From: Topomyia yanbarensis
Lineage: Eukaryota; Arthropoda; Insecta; Diptera; Culicidae
Length of the DNA stretch: 64,000 nt
NCBI RefSeq assembly: GCF_030247195.1
Contig: NC_080672.1
Location: forward strand, 68,489,771 to 68,553,770
Direction of reading: 5' to 3'
Shown here: one piece after another, positions 11,501 to 23,927 of the stretch
Layout: every line of letters begins with the position of its first letter
Numbering within the stretch: position 1 is the stretch's first letter
Notes under the pieces: generated by a model
The model's input: only the letters and a program-made list of their open reading frames with translations
Told to the model about the DNA's origin: nothing
Databases searched by the model: none
Position numbers and translations under genes: made by a program

Positions 11501-12985
11501 GAAAGAACTAAAAAACAGTATGAACGCTATTAATTTGTTTTTGATTCTGATGTTTAGTTTTTAAGATATGAATGTTTGAATGCGTAAAAATGGCGTTTTT
11601 TGCAGTTTTTTTAAATTATCTGCCGGAATTGACAATATAGATCAACAATTTATATGTTTGTAGACAGCTTTAACGAATACCTTTCGAACAAGCTATAGAT
11701 TGTTGAAATCGGACTATTATTAAAAGAGATATTTAACATTAAATGCGGACGAAAGATTTTTATCATTTCCCATTGCCAGAAATATGACCAAAAACATGTA
11801 ATCTATTATTAACGCCAAAACGGCTTATTTTAGGTCAATAGTATCTTCGGAGAATTTAATGGAGGTAATATGCTATTTCTTTTCGTATTATGCTTTTGCT
11901 GATTAATCCCCCTATGAGTGAGATATTTTCACAAATTTTCTTGGAAGTGATTATAACGAAATGATGCCTTCAGAAAACTTGTAGCTCTTACTTTTGCGAA
12001 TAACTTTACTGAAGACTTCAAATATCTATTTTGAATACTTTAAAAGTTATGGCTTGTTGTTTGTGGATTACTCTTCGTCGCCTATTTTTTGTTCAATATA
12101 GTAATAATCTATTGTAATAAGCCAAACATTATTTCGATAAATCGAATTTTGCATTTCATTTTTCTATCTACAACCGCTAGAAATAATCACCGAACACTTC
12201 CAAGTTGTCTGGAAGGAACTTGATAACTTATCAGTGCAAAAATGTTCATTTGTGCGAACCTTCTGACTGCAATTTTTCTAACATATGACCATCGGATCGA
12301 TCTGAAACCTTTCGGAAAATGAAAAGCGAAATAAATAACTCCAAGCAACGGCGTAGCCAAGAGAAGGTTTTGGGGTATAACACCATACAACCCCCCCCCC
12401 CCCCGCCCACCACACCAAAAAAAAATTGGATTGGAGTTGAAAATTTATTGATGCAAACTTATTTAATTCAATATTACAATAACATTATCTGATCCGTAGA
12501 TTGATAACCTGTTGTTGTAAACATCATGAGGACTTTTGATAAATTGTCGGAATGGGGTCCTGATATGTAACTGATCTATTGTTCTTGATTTCACAGTTGT
12601 CTAATAGCATCAATATCAAATTCCTGCCTGAAAACATTCCAATAGAAAATTCCAGAGTTCTGTAATCAAACATAATCCTCAGATTTATTTTCAAATTTTC
12701 AGCTTTTTTCCTACACAATATTACGAAAGCTTATTAAACAATTTTTCCTAATAAGTTTGTGAAAATTATAAACTATTTGAAATTTTTTAATAGTTTTATT
12801 TTTTATTTAACCGTGGTTTTTTAATAAATAGTGACCATCGCTTCACAACGTAGTCTATTTTTCATGGCTTGCGGTGAGCACGATCTCTCGAATTGCTGAA
12901 CCGAAAATTATGGAATAGAAATTAATTTTTAGTATTCTTTACAGACCCGCTGGTGCCCTAAGACGATTTCGCTAGATTTTCAGAG
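11501..12985. other. degenerate repeat-like sequence, no gene
   Basis: AT-rich, with recurrent 'AACTTTNNNGAAGAC'-type phrases also found at 25900-28150 and in the Transib ends, and a C15-type homopolymer near 12390. No coding region is supported. Confidence 0.35.
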
Positions 12986-14168
12986 CACTGTGCACTAGAC
13001 TGCCCAGAAAAATGATGAATTTTTGAAAACTCACCCCTGAGTCGATTCCTAGTCCCACCAGGAGTACTTGTACCAAATTTGAAGCAAATCGGACAAGTCT
13101 AACTACCGGACCAACATGCCTGAAGTTTATATTGGATTTTTCAACAATTTACATAGAGAAGACTCACTAGCTCGTATTTTCGCCGCTAGGTGGCACTGTA
13201 TACATCGTATTATCACTGTAAGTGAAAATAAGAAAGATATTTTAATTATCTACAACTTTGTCGAAGACTGCTAGTAAATCCGGCTATGTTAAAAGAAGTT
13301 ATTAAACTTTTAACGAAGTGATGTCTGAGTCAGTTTTGCATGGGGCCTAGCAGTGCATGGTTGTGTATCAGTACTCGACTCCCGCGAACTATATATTTTT
13401 GTGAAATAATGGTTAGATTTAGCCGAATAGTATGTTTACAAGAATTATAGTAAATAATACGAGTTATGTTTTGGTTAGAAAATTTTAGTTCCACCTGTGA
13501 CCGCATAGAGGGCGCCACTACTAACTTTTCATAGAAGAGAGATAGAGTATCAAGATGTTCAGAAGAAATACTGAAAAATGCCTGTTCTATAACTTTGTAA
13601 AAGACACCAAATTTCTATCTCTCTCCGTTGAAAAGTTAGTGTTGGCGCCCTCTATGCGGTAACAGGTGGAACTAAAATTTTCTAATCACAGCATGACTCG
13701 TATTATTTACTATAATTCTTCTGAACATAGCATTGAGCTAAACCTAACGATTATTTCACAAAAATGTTTAGTTCGTGTGAATCGAGTACTGATACACAAC
13801 CATGCACTATTAGGCCCCATGCAAAACTGACTCAGACATCACTTCGTTAAAAGTTTAATAACTTCTTTTAACAAAGTCGGATTTACTTGCAGTCTTCGAC
13901 TAAGTTGTAGACAATTCAATTATCCTTCTTATTTTCACTTACAGTGATAATACGATGCATACAGTGCCACCTAGCGGCGAAAATGCATGCTGGTGGGTTT
14001 TCTCCATGTAAATTGTTGAAAATTCCCATACAAATTTCAGGCCCGTTGGTCCGGTAGTTAGACTTGTCCGATTTGCTTCAAATTTGGTGCAAGTACTCCT
14101 GGTGGGACTAGGAATCGACGCAGAGGTGGGCCGATAGGGGTCATTTTTTCCTGTTACCCTACTGTGCA
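12986..14168. mobile_element. 1.2-kb fold-back element
   Basis: Two arms of roughly 550 bp (about 12990-13550 and 13600-14165) are imperfect inverted copies across their whole length. Shared landmarks include GACAAGTCTAACTACCGGAC, CGCCGCTAGGTGGCACTGTA and GGCGCCCTCTATGCGG and their complements. They meet at a loop of about 50 bp. No protein is encoded, and open frames within are arm artefacts. It is a non-autonomous element or an inverted duplication. The ends carry GTGCAC-type inverted termini; the target duplication is unclear. Confidence 0.7.
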
Positions 14169-14426
14169 CCCAGTGCATTAACGCAAGTGACGGAAGGTTA
14201 TCGAAAAGTTTCGTGAAAATGAAAATTCCAGTAATGATGATGATTTTCCCAAACGGTTCGTTTTCGTGAGGTTTTTATTTGTTCCTTGGCATTGGGATTA
14301 GCGATAATAATTCAAATCAACAATACTACTGGGAAGTCACCTTTAGAAAAAGTCGATGTCGAAGTAAAATTTGAAACTATGCACGCATGTACTTCAGAGA
14401 TAGCGTGATATAAGGAGCTGCGATTT

Positions 14427-15116
14427 CATTTCAACGCTTTTTTGTGAAAAGGGCGATACTTACAAATGTAAACATAGGGATTTTTTCTTACATGCGAATG
14501 AGGGCTTTGAAACGCAACAAATTAACCTAAAAATTTTGATTCTACGATATTGCTTTCTTAAACTACAGCAAAAAATACAACGGGCGAAAGTGTATTTTTG
14601 TTTGTTTATTTAAAGTTTCGCCCTCCACGCTCCATGCAAACAAACAGGGCGATACTTTTTTTGCTAGCAGTTTAGAAGCGAAACTGTCATTTTCGTATTT
14701 TTTTAGGATTATCAAGCTGATACCAGCTGTAAATAGTAACAATGATCGCTATTGAAAAAAAACCCGGACGAAATCGGTGATGTAGAACGGTAGTTATTGT
14801 AAAAAAACGTAAGAACGATACTTCAATGCTGATAGGAAATAGGAATAGAAATAGGACCGAAAAAGTAAACAATCGCCAAAGGGGCGATACTATCATTTTG
14901 TAAATTTCAATAGCAAAAACAAATTTTAATTTAATAATTTCAAATACTTTATGAAGTTTTGGGTTTCGATCACTGAATCATGCAATCTAGGATGTCAAAA
15001 AACACAATAGTTCTTAAATATGAAATAAAACCAAGTCTGGAAATTATCACTGTTGATTTTCTTTGAATGGTATCACTGCTAGTATCGCCCTTTTCAAGAA
15101 AAAGCGTTGATTTCTT
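14427..15116. mobile_element. ~690-bp TIR element with GGGCGATACT motifs
   Basis: Inverted ends of about 35 bp read CAACGCTTTTTTGTGAAAAG then GGGCGATACT on the left. On the right they read AGTATCGCCC then TTTTCAAGAAAAAGCGTTG. The word GGGCGATACT recurs internally near 14648 and 14882. There is no coding capacity. The target duplication was not resolved. Confidence 0.55.
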
Positions 15117-15679
15117 AGTTCTCAGTCGTGTTGGAAATTTGAGTAAAATATAAACTTCAAATCAATTCAAAAAAAAATTCGCTTTTAGGAAAATTCAGTT
15201 TTCCCACACCAATATAGATATTTTATTAACATAGCATTAACAAGAATTCGTTGGTATGTCTATTTTATGGGCCATTTTTTCGCTTTCCCATTGATTTGGT
15301 TTGAGATTTCTAGCACTGATGTTGTTCTATGCTGATTTGAGCGATTCTCTAAGTCCTGTAGTATGTGTTATCAAAAACATCGCGAAGCATCAAGTTCTAA
15401 ATGTTCTTAAACGATATAATATCCGAAGAGAGTGATAAGAGTTATAAGAAATGTCTCATCACACTGTTAGGTGGATTAAACACGTTTTTACTGAGTAAAA
15501 GTGACGTTTGATAGCTGAGATTCGGACAATATTTCACCGCAAATTAGCAAACAAATCTCACTTAAAATGTGAGTCTAGCAGAACCATTTAATATTACTTG
15601 ATTCCATTCGAAGCGTCCACATCTCACAATTTCCATAGATGGTTCGTTCTACATTGACTCCATTGTTGCTTTCTTATTT
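15117..15679. other. no feature recognised
   Basis: AT-rich sequence without recognisable genes or paired repeats. Confidence 0.3.
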
Positions 15680-16274
15680 ATTTTCAGACAAAAAAAAAAA
15701 CCGGAATCAGTCCCCGTGGTGTACTCCAACCGGACACCCCTCCACAGAACACAGGCCGTTGTGGGAAAGTTAATTGAAGTTTTCGCCATTTCCTCGGTTA
15801 CTGGTTCTACCACGCAGCAGTACATTCCGGTTGCGGTTTTGCGGCACTGGAATAACGGCGTGGAGCGACGGTAAAACAAATTAAAAAGTCGTCCCACCTA
15901 CGCCTCAACATCGACCCAACGGCAGCGGCGGAAAAGTTGAAGTGTTCATGTATGTAATAGGTTTCACCGCGAACGGCAATCCCTCGGCTCATCGTAGTCG
16001 AAGTTCCGGGAACAAAATGACAACAAAAGTGATTAAATCAAAGAAAATCCAATGAGAAGATTTGGCGTGCCCAAGCGCGAGTTGCTGTATCCAGAGGAAA
16101 AAAAATCCGGTCTCCGATATTGGTTTAGCTGGTGGGTAACTGTTCGCGATAGCGGGTGCTGGGAAACGACCCCTCCCATCTTCATCCGTGTGGAAGTGAT
16201 TCCGAAGTAGGGAGAAAGGTGATCCGGTGAACTTAAATATTCGCTGCGGTGGTTGTGCAGGAGTAAAGTGGAAA
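15680..16274 (+). promoter_or_regulatory. candidate promoter / 5' UTR region
   Basis: A 600-bp stretch that is GC-richer and free of the repeats seen elsewhere. It leads into the exon-like frame at 16275. Several short upstream ATGs are present. No confident TATA or initiator could be fixed by eye, so the call rests on composition and position only. Confidence 0.3.
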
Positions 16275-16488
16275 ATGACTGAGATGTTACGGAGCTGTGG
16301 TTGCTTTCAGCGCACTCGGCGTGGGTCGAGTATCGAGGATTCATCCTCCTGCCGATCGTCGGAGATTGAACGTGGCGGGGAAATTACGCCGCACAGTGGC
16401 AGTCTGCTGAAGCTGTTCACCTCGAAGGGCTGGTACCGGCAGTGGCGGAAAACCGGTCGCGGTATGAGCATGACGAAGATTGAACGAA
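16275..16488 (+). CDS. candidate first coding exon of an unidentified host gene
   Basis: An ATG in good context (GGAAAATGA) starts a 71-codon frame, followed by a consensus donor GTAAGT at 16489. The exon ends in phase 1. The peptide begins MTEMLRSCGCFQRTRRG, has a Ser/Cys-rich then acidic stretch, and ends with a basic, Trp-containing segment (KGWYRQWRKTGRG). The Cys pair near the N-terminus could be lipidated; that is speculative. Synonymous choice is GC-rich (CTG, ATC, CGG), unlike the AT-rich background. The product is not recognised. An alternative start is the ATG nine bases downstream. No acceptor exon was found in the window, so the gene would continue beyond it. Confidence 0.45.
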
Positions 16489-17740
16489 GTAAGTGGTTTT
16501 TTTTGTGTACCGTTATTGAGCTCGTTATGGTTGCGCTGAAAGGATGGATTTTTTTAACTTGTCAGAGGATTTTATCCTTGTTTTGGGCGATTCCAATCAA
16601 ACTGTGACCAGAGTGTCGCATCGTTACCGGTACCGGTATATATATAATAGTTGATTGCGTTCCTAGAAACTTCTATTCGATAGGTTAATTGAAGCGAGGA
16701 TAACGAACGGGTAATTCATAGCCCAGTTCCCACCATCATCGATCATGCAGCTTAATTTACTCGTCGTCCAAATGTACAAGTACCGTGTTTGTTCGAAAAG
16801 TTATTGTTTGTGCTTCTTCTATGGCGGGGTGATTGCTTTAGTATCAAACCGACCGTCGATGTTTGCTGCTGTAGACTGTTTCATATTATATAGATAGATA
16901 TCTGAAGAACAGGTCATACCATCAGGCGAATCGTTTCCAACCTGTTCGTTTCACGGTGGGATAGATGGTGGAAACGCGGGAAATATAATTCATAACACAG
17001 CATGAGCAATTGCGAGTTGCATGTTTGTGTGAAGTTAGTTCTGTTGAATCTTATGTGATTATTTCCACTGAAATTCTAACCACTATATTTTCCACTCGAA
17101 TTCACCCCACTGTGAATGACGAACCGGTTGAAATTTACGAGAATCGATTCTCGTCATTAGAACGCGGGTAGTCAGCCAAGCAATAACAATAAATAGTTAA
17201 GTGCTTCAAGCGTGGGAAAATGGTGGGAATTGGAATGAAACCTGCATAAGGTGGAGTGCTTGAGTCTGCAGTATATCTCAAACTAAAATACTCCAAGGTT
17301 TTTACAGCTCCTCTCTATATTAAGTTAGTGTTATTAAATTTGTGTTTACTTCTGATTGTCTGGAATTGAATCGTTTTTGAAGTAATAAGGCAAAATATTA
17401 CAAGTATACCTCGATACTACGTTTTAGTGAATCCCAAACTTGAGTTTTAAAATGTTATATGTTCTTAATATTATATGAACCTTTAAAAAATTACTATTGT
17501 TAAATAAACTCATAAATTAGTTGTAAATTGTTTTTTCCTTTTTTATTTCGACTATGTTAGTCACATTTTCTTTTTTACATTTTAACGACATTCAATTAGC
17601 TAGAGATTACTGGGTAGGGAAAGTTATGAAAATTAGAGCAATAGTACTCAAGTGAGAGCAAGGATGTGAAGTTAACAGATCAGTACTTCACCGTGACAAC
17701 CGACTCGGTCGTCACGGTAAATATGGACACGTCTATCTAT
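16489..17740 (+). other. probable intron sequence, no gene
   Basis: Non-repetitive sequence following the GTAAGT donor at 16489, with no further exon recognised. Confidence 0.3.
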
Positions 17741-18480
17741 ACCGGGACACCATTTTGAAATTCAAGATGGCTGCTATAAAAAATAAATTTATCAAAAATT
17801 ATCATCAACATGGGCGTCATTTGAAAGGTGGTGGTCAGTATATGAAGGAAATTGATGATTAACACCATTTTTAAACCATACCATTCAAATCCAGGATGGC
17901 GGTTTAACGGTTCCACAAAACAGTGAAAAGCTTCATCAGTTTTGGTGTCAATTGAAAGGGAGAAACCAGTATACGGTGGAAATGGGTGATTTTCTCCAAT
18001 TTGATATTCAAGAGGAGGGCTTCCGGTAACCACTACGCTATATATAGTATAGTACATACTGCATTGGATGCTAAGCCAAACCAGTTTCATTAATTCTCAT
18101 CAGCTTAATCAGAGCTCCTTTTTTGCAGGGCATCATGCACGATTAGGAGTTTGCCCAGAAACACAAATACTGTTTTCGTTTTTGGAGTCAGCGTTAAACC
18201 TGCGCTAGCTTAGTCTTGTCACTAAGTTAGTGTCGGATTGTGATGAGACTAAATCGAAATGCAAATTCCTCAACTAATTTACTCTAAAATCATGACACCC
18301 GGTCAACTGAAAGGTGGTAGTTAGCAGATAAATGAAATTGGTATTAGAGGCTACTTTGAAATTCAATATGGTGGCTTCCGGTATCTTTAAACACCGCCGC
18401 CCGCAATCTTGACATAAATCCTCAATAACACCCCTGATTTAAAATTTTTCGTGGTTTGTGAACGACACATATAAAACCCA
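17741..18480. repeat. diverged ~130-bp repeat modules
   Basis: The phrase 'TTGAAAGGTGGTGGTCAGTA' recurs at about 17816, 17948, 18303 and 18975, each time with a following 'GGAAATTGATGA' and a preceding 'CAAGATGGC'. Inverted versions occur at 20900-21215 and 22180-22270. No protein is conserved. The repeats look like a degenerate, possibly fold-back, element into which several other elements have inserted. Confidence 0.55.
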
Positions 18481-18492
18481 GAATTACTCTTA

Positions 18493-18801
18493 GGGATCAT
18501 CCATAAATGACGTAGCATTATATGGGGGAGGGGGGTGTTTTGTATTTTGTGATTATGTGTGACGACAGGGGGTAGGGGGCCATATCATGCTACGTAGCTT
18601 TACCCGTTTCATCTAACTAACATCGTTTTTTTGTTTTTTTTTTTTAAATTTTTTTACGGGGTCAGGGTGGGGGGTAGGTTTACCGTCAAGCTACGTAATT
18701 ACCAGGGGGAGGGGTTTGGGGGTTTGTGACGAAATGCTACTACGGGGTAGGAGGGTATCAAAAATCACTCAAAAAATGCTACGTCATTTATGGATTATCC
18801 C
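18493..18801. mobile_element. Harbinger-like MITE, TTA target duplication
   Basis: Inverted ends GGGATCATCCATAAATGACG and CGTCATTTATGGATTATCCC flank a 309-bp G-rich non-coding core. TTA lies on both sides (18490-18492 and 18802-18804), which matches the 3-bp TWA duplication of PIF/Harbinger elements. The internal CTACGTAG-type words repeat the terminal motif. Confidence 0.7.
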
Positions 18802-19477
18802 TTAGAAATCCAAGTAACATGCATATTTACACATATTTTAAAAAGTTCAGCAATTTTGATACATTATGAATTTTATATATAATCGAATTTATTAGTCTAA
18901 TAAAATCCGATTAAAAATCTATCAATAACTGATGAAAACGGGTCATCACTTTATTAATTTGGGTCATTATGGGTGTTATTTGAAAGGGGATCTTGAGTAG
19001 ATGACGGTAAGCGATGAGTCCGGCCATTATGAAATATAAAATCGTGAATTTTGATAACCACACAACATTTGAGACATTACTCAAAACTCATGTTGCTATA
19101 AGAAAGTGGTTGCCAAGTACAGTCTAAATTGGTGAGTTTTCTGCAAATCTTTAGAATGATCATAAATACTGACATAACTTAAAATTGAGTAGTGGACAGA
19201 CATTTGTTATTTGTAAATATAAAGTAACAACTTTTGATCATCCTACTGTATAAAGCCACATTATCTGTTGAACACCAAAACCAAGCGGAAGTTTGATTCA
19301 ATCGAACCACGTTCGTTCGAAAAATCAATCCGTCGTAATTCAGAATAAGTCTGATAATTCGATATCGTATTCGTATCTTATTTTTCCATGAATCTGTCTC
19401 CTGAACGTTTATTTTCGATATACTAAACATTTATATTTTCATGTTATTTATAATTGCTGGACAAAGTGAATGTTATT

Positions 19478-19641
19478 TTTTTAATTTCAATTATAGAGGT
19501 TTTAACCTTAAGGTCATTCACCTCTTCGGGATAGAAAAATCTCTTATGAAAAATTTCTAACCCTATGTGCGGGGTCGGGACTCGAACCCAGGTGCGCTGC
19601 GTACAAGGCAATCGATTTACCAATACGCTACGCCCACCCCT
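19478..19641 (-). mobile_element. tRNA-derived SINE, full length
   Basis: Read on the minus strand, it starts GGGGTGGGCGTAGCGTATTG, carrying an A-box (TAGCGTATTGG). A B-box (GGTTCGAGTCC) follows about 35-40 bp downstream, then a tRNA-unrelated body and an A-rich tail. An exact 11-bp duplication TGAATGTTATT (19467-19477 and 19642-19652) flanks it. SINEs are transcribed by RNA polymerase III and moved by LINE machinery. A 5'-truncated sibling lies at 52051-52188. Confidence 0.85.
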
Positions 19642-19654
19642 TGAATGTTATTAA

Positions 19655-20676
19655 CCCAACAACGGTTTCGTGACTTTTTCTATACGTAAACAGTTTTGTG
19701 GGGTACATTTGTACCCCAGAACTAAAATCGCTCCAGAATATATTTAATTTTTATTGGATTTATAATTAAATTTGATAGTTTTATTCTAAACTCATTTGTA
19801 AAGAATTTTGTTCAAAAATATTCGTGTTTTGTCTATTTTATTATGTATTATTTCAATTTTTATACGACAAGTCTTTAAAACACGTCAAAATTCTCTTTTT
19901 TGCTTAAAATTGCTATAACTCCGGTAGTTTCTAACAGATTTTGACCATCTATACGGCGTTGTGAAGATTATTAAATTGCCTTTTGTCAATTATCCAAAAA
20001 CTGGCCAAAAAGTGTATTTATTCCGATGCTTTTTTGAACACCAAACGCAAATACAAACAGTAAAAGTGCAACAATATGCAGTAACGGTGATAAAATAGGA
20101 AGGCGTCGAAGAGAGAGGTAGAGCCTTATAAAAAGTATAAGCATGTTGCAGAGCCTGGGCTACTGAAGATGACGAATAGAGTGGTGCTTGGTGTATATTA
20201 TATACAAATCATATTCACGAATGTATTTTGCCTCTTTATCCGCAAAAGCAAAAAATTCGATAATGGTCCAAGCGTATATTTTAGTTACTTTGCTATAGTA
20301 GTTTTATTATATAAAATAACAGATTCTATTGTCCAGCAATGTTGAAGTTTAGACAATTTCACACAAGTTTCTCGCTTACTATGTGTTGATATTTTGTTTT
20401 AAAAAAAAAGTATAATAAATTTTCCGAATCATGTACACATGACAAAACACTAACTTGAACGGTTTTGTGGGGTACATTTGTACCCCAGACAAACTTTAAG
20501 CGGGCACTGATAAGTTTGTCAAGTGAAACAAAGAGGTTGCACCTGCTTTTATGGTAGTTTAATGATAGAATAGATTTATGATAAGGATTGCTTGCAGTTA
20601 AAATAAATCATAATGAAATAACGGGGATTGCAAATAGCTCTGGGGTACAAATGTATCCCACAAATACGTTCTAGGG
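19655..20676. mobile_element. piggyBac-like non-autonomous element with TTAA target
   Basis: TTAA flanks both ends (19651-19654 and 20677-20680). The right end, read inward, is CCCTAGAACGTATTTGTG and the left is CCCAACAACGGTTTCGTG, matching at 13 of 18 positions. Both the TTAA and the CCCTAGAA-type terminus are hallmarks of piggyBac elements. The near-palindrome GGGGTACATTTGTACCCC occurs at about 19697 and 20469, with a variant at about 20641. There is no transposase. Confidence 0.7.
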
Positions 20677-20899
20677 TTAATATACATATGTTTGTACTGA
20701 TTTGAACTTAATCAGAGCGGCTAAATAAAATTATAACTAAAATAAATAATTCTGATACAATACACTGAAGAAGGCTGCAAGTCGTAGCCGAAATGCGTAT
20801 CTGTAACAGAAAAGTGCAATTTTGCATTTTGTGCATCATAATGGAATTAAAACGGAAGACAACGGTAAAAGTGTTTAAAATAAATTGCCGATCATGGAT

Positions 20900-21215
20900 G
20901 GTATCCAGAAGTCGTCATCTTGACAATCAAAATGACTTTTAACATCGATTTCCGTCATCCTCTATCTTCACTTTTTCAAAAGAACACCGTTTTCTTCATC
21001 TCCTGATTAGCCTCTTTCAAATGATACCGACATTGATGATGGTTTCCACTGTATGGAACTAACCAAAAGTTGCCATCTTGAATTTTAAAATAGCATTGAT
21101 CATTAATTTCCATCATCTACTGACTACACTTTTCAAATGATACCCATATTGATCGTATTTGTCACTATTTTGTGGTAATCGGATTCCGCCATCTTGAATT
21201 TAAAAATGCTTCAAT
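20900..21215. repeat. inverted copies of the 17741 repeat modules
   Basis: Complementary versions of the 'GGTATCATTTGAAAG' and 'CAAGATGGC' modules appear here, opposite in orientation to those at 17741-19150. The run is interrupted at 21217 by another element and resumes at 22177. Confidence 0.5.
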
Positions 21216-21216
21216 A

Positions 21217-22176
21217 GGGGAACATGGGGAGACTTGACCAGCTTTGCAACCAAACCTGCATAAATCTCTAAAAAAGTTTTGAATCCTTCCAAAGTTATTG
21301 AGATATAATATGGAAAGGTATTGTGCGTGGTCATGATTTTTTGCAGAATTTTTAATTTACTTTTTTAAAAGTTATAAAAGTTTTTCTAAGATCGTTTTTT
21401 TTTGGTCAGGTCTCCCCACTGTGGGGAGACTTGACCAAGAGAATTTTGAAAAATCAGAATAAAAAAATAATTACATAAATCGTAATCCTTTTTATCCATA
21501 TTATCGAGGTCCTTAGGCAGCAGTAAAAACATAAAAGGGTTGCATTTTTTAAAATTTAGACTGTGTTTAATGCATTTCATTTTAAAAATCAACTGTACTG
21601 CTTATATTGCATAATCACACGTCACGAAATCAGCCATATTACTACTAACTTTGTTTACTAGTACTAAAAGGTACAGACTGATGTTTGATGTAGGATTTTT
21701 TGTGACGTGATTAACACTAACAGTAGGTACCACAGCACAGTAAATATCAGAAAAAATTTCTTCGGCTTATTGCCACTTGGCCAAGTCTCCCCATAAAATC
21801 TTGGTCTCCCCAACATTAGCTATTGCTTTCAATCTCAGGCAAGTTTTAGTAATAACTATTTCAATGTTCCGATTTATGTAAAATCGTTTCACTAGTTCGT
21901 AAGGAATAAAATAATGTATGAGTACTTTAGAAGTAATTAATGGTCGAGTAGATATTTCAATACAAAGTTGGATAAAAATTTACATCATTCAACGCAAATT
22001 TATTAAACACGGAATATTTTCTATAAGCAAAGAGTTTTTCATTCCAAACTTTTAAAATTACTTTAAGGGACCGAAACAAGTATAAAAATATTTTTGAAAA
22101 TTTTTTAAGAGCTTAATAGAACACATCATAGCCAATAATAGAATTCTGCGCTTGGTCAAGTCTCCCCATGTTCCCC
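21217..22176. mobile_element. 960-bp TA-flanked element with repeated terminal motif
   Basis: Inverted termini GGGGAACATGGGGAGACTTG and CAAGTCTCCCCATGTTCCCC are bordered by TA on both sides. The core word GGTCAAGTCTCCCCA or its complement appears again internally at about 21405-21437 (as an inverted pair), 21780 and 21806. There is no coding capacity. The TA border suggests a Tc1/mariner-type MITE. Confidence 0.7.
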
Positions 22177-22572
22177 TAATCATTGATCATATTGATGGTG
22201 CTTAGACTGTTTTGTGGTAATAAATCCATAATTTGCACAATGATTTGTGACCAGAGAAACAACTTTAAAATGCTGTGCCCGCTAATTAGGATCATTTTTA
22301 ATTTTTCATCGCGCGCGCCAGTATAATGCGTCGTATTTTGATGTAGATAGCGCCCGTGTATTCCAAAAGATCATCCCTAATCATTTTAGATATAAAATAC
22401 ATAATGTTCGCGATTTTCTCATTTTTCAATATTAAAAAAGTTCATGTTCCTATTCCGTCCCAGTCAAGATTGTTGTACACTGATATAGTTTAACCCAAAT
22501 GCTACTAGATTAATGAAATATTCTTCTCTATTTGAATAATTTGATATTTTTTATGTTTTTCTCGTTTTACTA
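22177..22572. other. repeat remnant then unassigned AT-rich DNA
   Basis: About 90 bp continue the diverged modules of 20900-21215. The rest has no recognised feature. Confidence 0.35.
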
Positions 22573-22641
22573 AATCCTCGGGGCCTCGCTTAGACAGTCG
22601 ATTTTTGGAGCAATTGCATTACTTTTCTATATGAGAAAGGT
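22573..22641 (+). repeat. family A terminal fragment
   Basis: The GGGGCCTCG segment, GGAGCAATTGCATTAC and the TTTCTATATGAGAAAGG end match only the last ~70 bp of the family A repeat. Confidence 0.6.
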
Positions 22642-23814
22642 AAAACATTATAACTGCAAAATCGTGGTTAAAGTAAAAAGAAAAATGAAAAAATAACAAC
22701 TGAGTATTTTGGAAAGTTTGAGGCTTCTATTTTATGGAATGGTTTTTGTTCAGTTGAAAACACACGGAGCTATTCGGACCCCCTATTTCATCAACCACCG
22801 TTCAGCGGCTTGAGCCAGTGCTAACGAGTCACAGCAAAGAAAATTCATGATGCGCCAATCGACAGCGGTGACTACCCAGATTAGTTTTTTAACACCATTT
22901 ATTTATTTATTGTTGCTTCTTAAGGAGTTTCTCCAACGATGATTTCACAGGTAAACGTAATTCCATTGTAAAATTAAATTTAAAAAACCTGTTTTAATCC
23001 ACCTAGAGGTGCAATTGTGCCTTTCTCATTTCTCCAAACTATGATATAATAGCTGGTTCGTACAATATAACATTATGGAAATCTCTTTCATTCTTATTAC
23101 ACTTGGCAAGTACATATATAAGAGCACCTTTTTGCATTCATCGCGGTATCGGTTTGAATCGGAGTTTTCTATGTGATCGCACTCCACAACCCGTAACTCC
23201 GGAGCCGGAAGTCGGATGGAGATGGAATTTAAAATCAGTTTCCGGGGACGCGACACCTTTCATTTGAGACTAAGTTGATCAAATCGGTCTAGCCATTTTA
23301 GAGAAACCAATATAACCGTTATTCTGAATTTGGATATTTCAGGATCCGTCGATGGTGGCCAGTGTGACCAAAGAGCCTTTGAATGACTGTTGGGGACCTA
23401 GATTTACAAATTCAACAGTTGTGCACATTTTGGAAAAAAATCACCTTTTTACATTCATCGCAAAATTCGTTACAATCGGAATTTGCTGCGTGATCGTACG
23501 TATCACCCTGTAATTCAGGAACCAGAACTCGGATCCACACAAAATTCAACAGCAGCTGATGGACCTTTCATTTAAAATCAAGTTTGTCAAAATCGGTTCA
23601 GAAAATTCCGAGAAACCGATGTGGACAAATCAACAAATTTTGTTTTGTAACCATACTCTTCAACTCGTAATCCGGATCAAGATGTCGGTTGAAAATGAAA
23701 TTCAATAGCAACCTAGGGAATATTATACCTTTCATTTGAATCTTAGTTTGTAAAAATCGGTTCAGCCATCTCAGAGAAACCGATGTGGACATTTTGTTAA
23801 CAAATCCGCACATA

Positions 23815-23927
23815 CACACATACATACATACATACATACATACATACGTACATACATACATACATACATACATACATACATGCATACATACATACATACA
23901 TACATACACACATACATACACACAGAT
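23815..23927. repeat. CATA microsatellite
   Basis: About 110 bp of nearly uninterrupted (CATA)n, inside the family A repeat. Confidence 0.85.

Noticed and set aside
13939..14178. 79-residue minus-strand frame
   Set aside because: Falls within one arm of the fold-back element and is not maintained in the other arm.
19560..19640. Possible tRNA gene (A-box and B-box present)
   Set aside because: It is followed by a SINE body and tail and flanked by an 11-bp duplication, so it is a SINE head rather than a tRNA gene.
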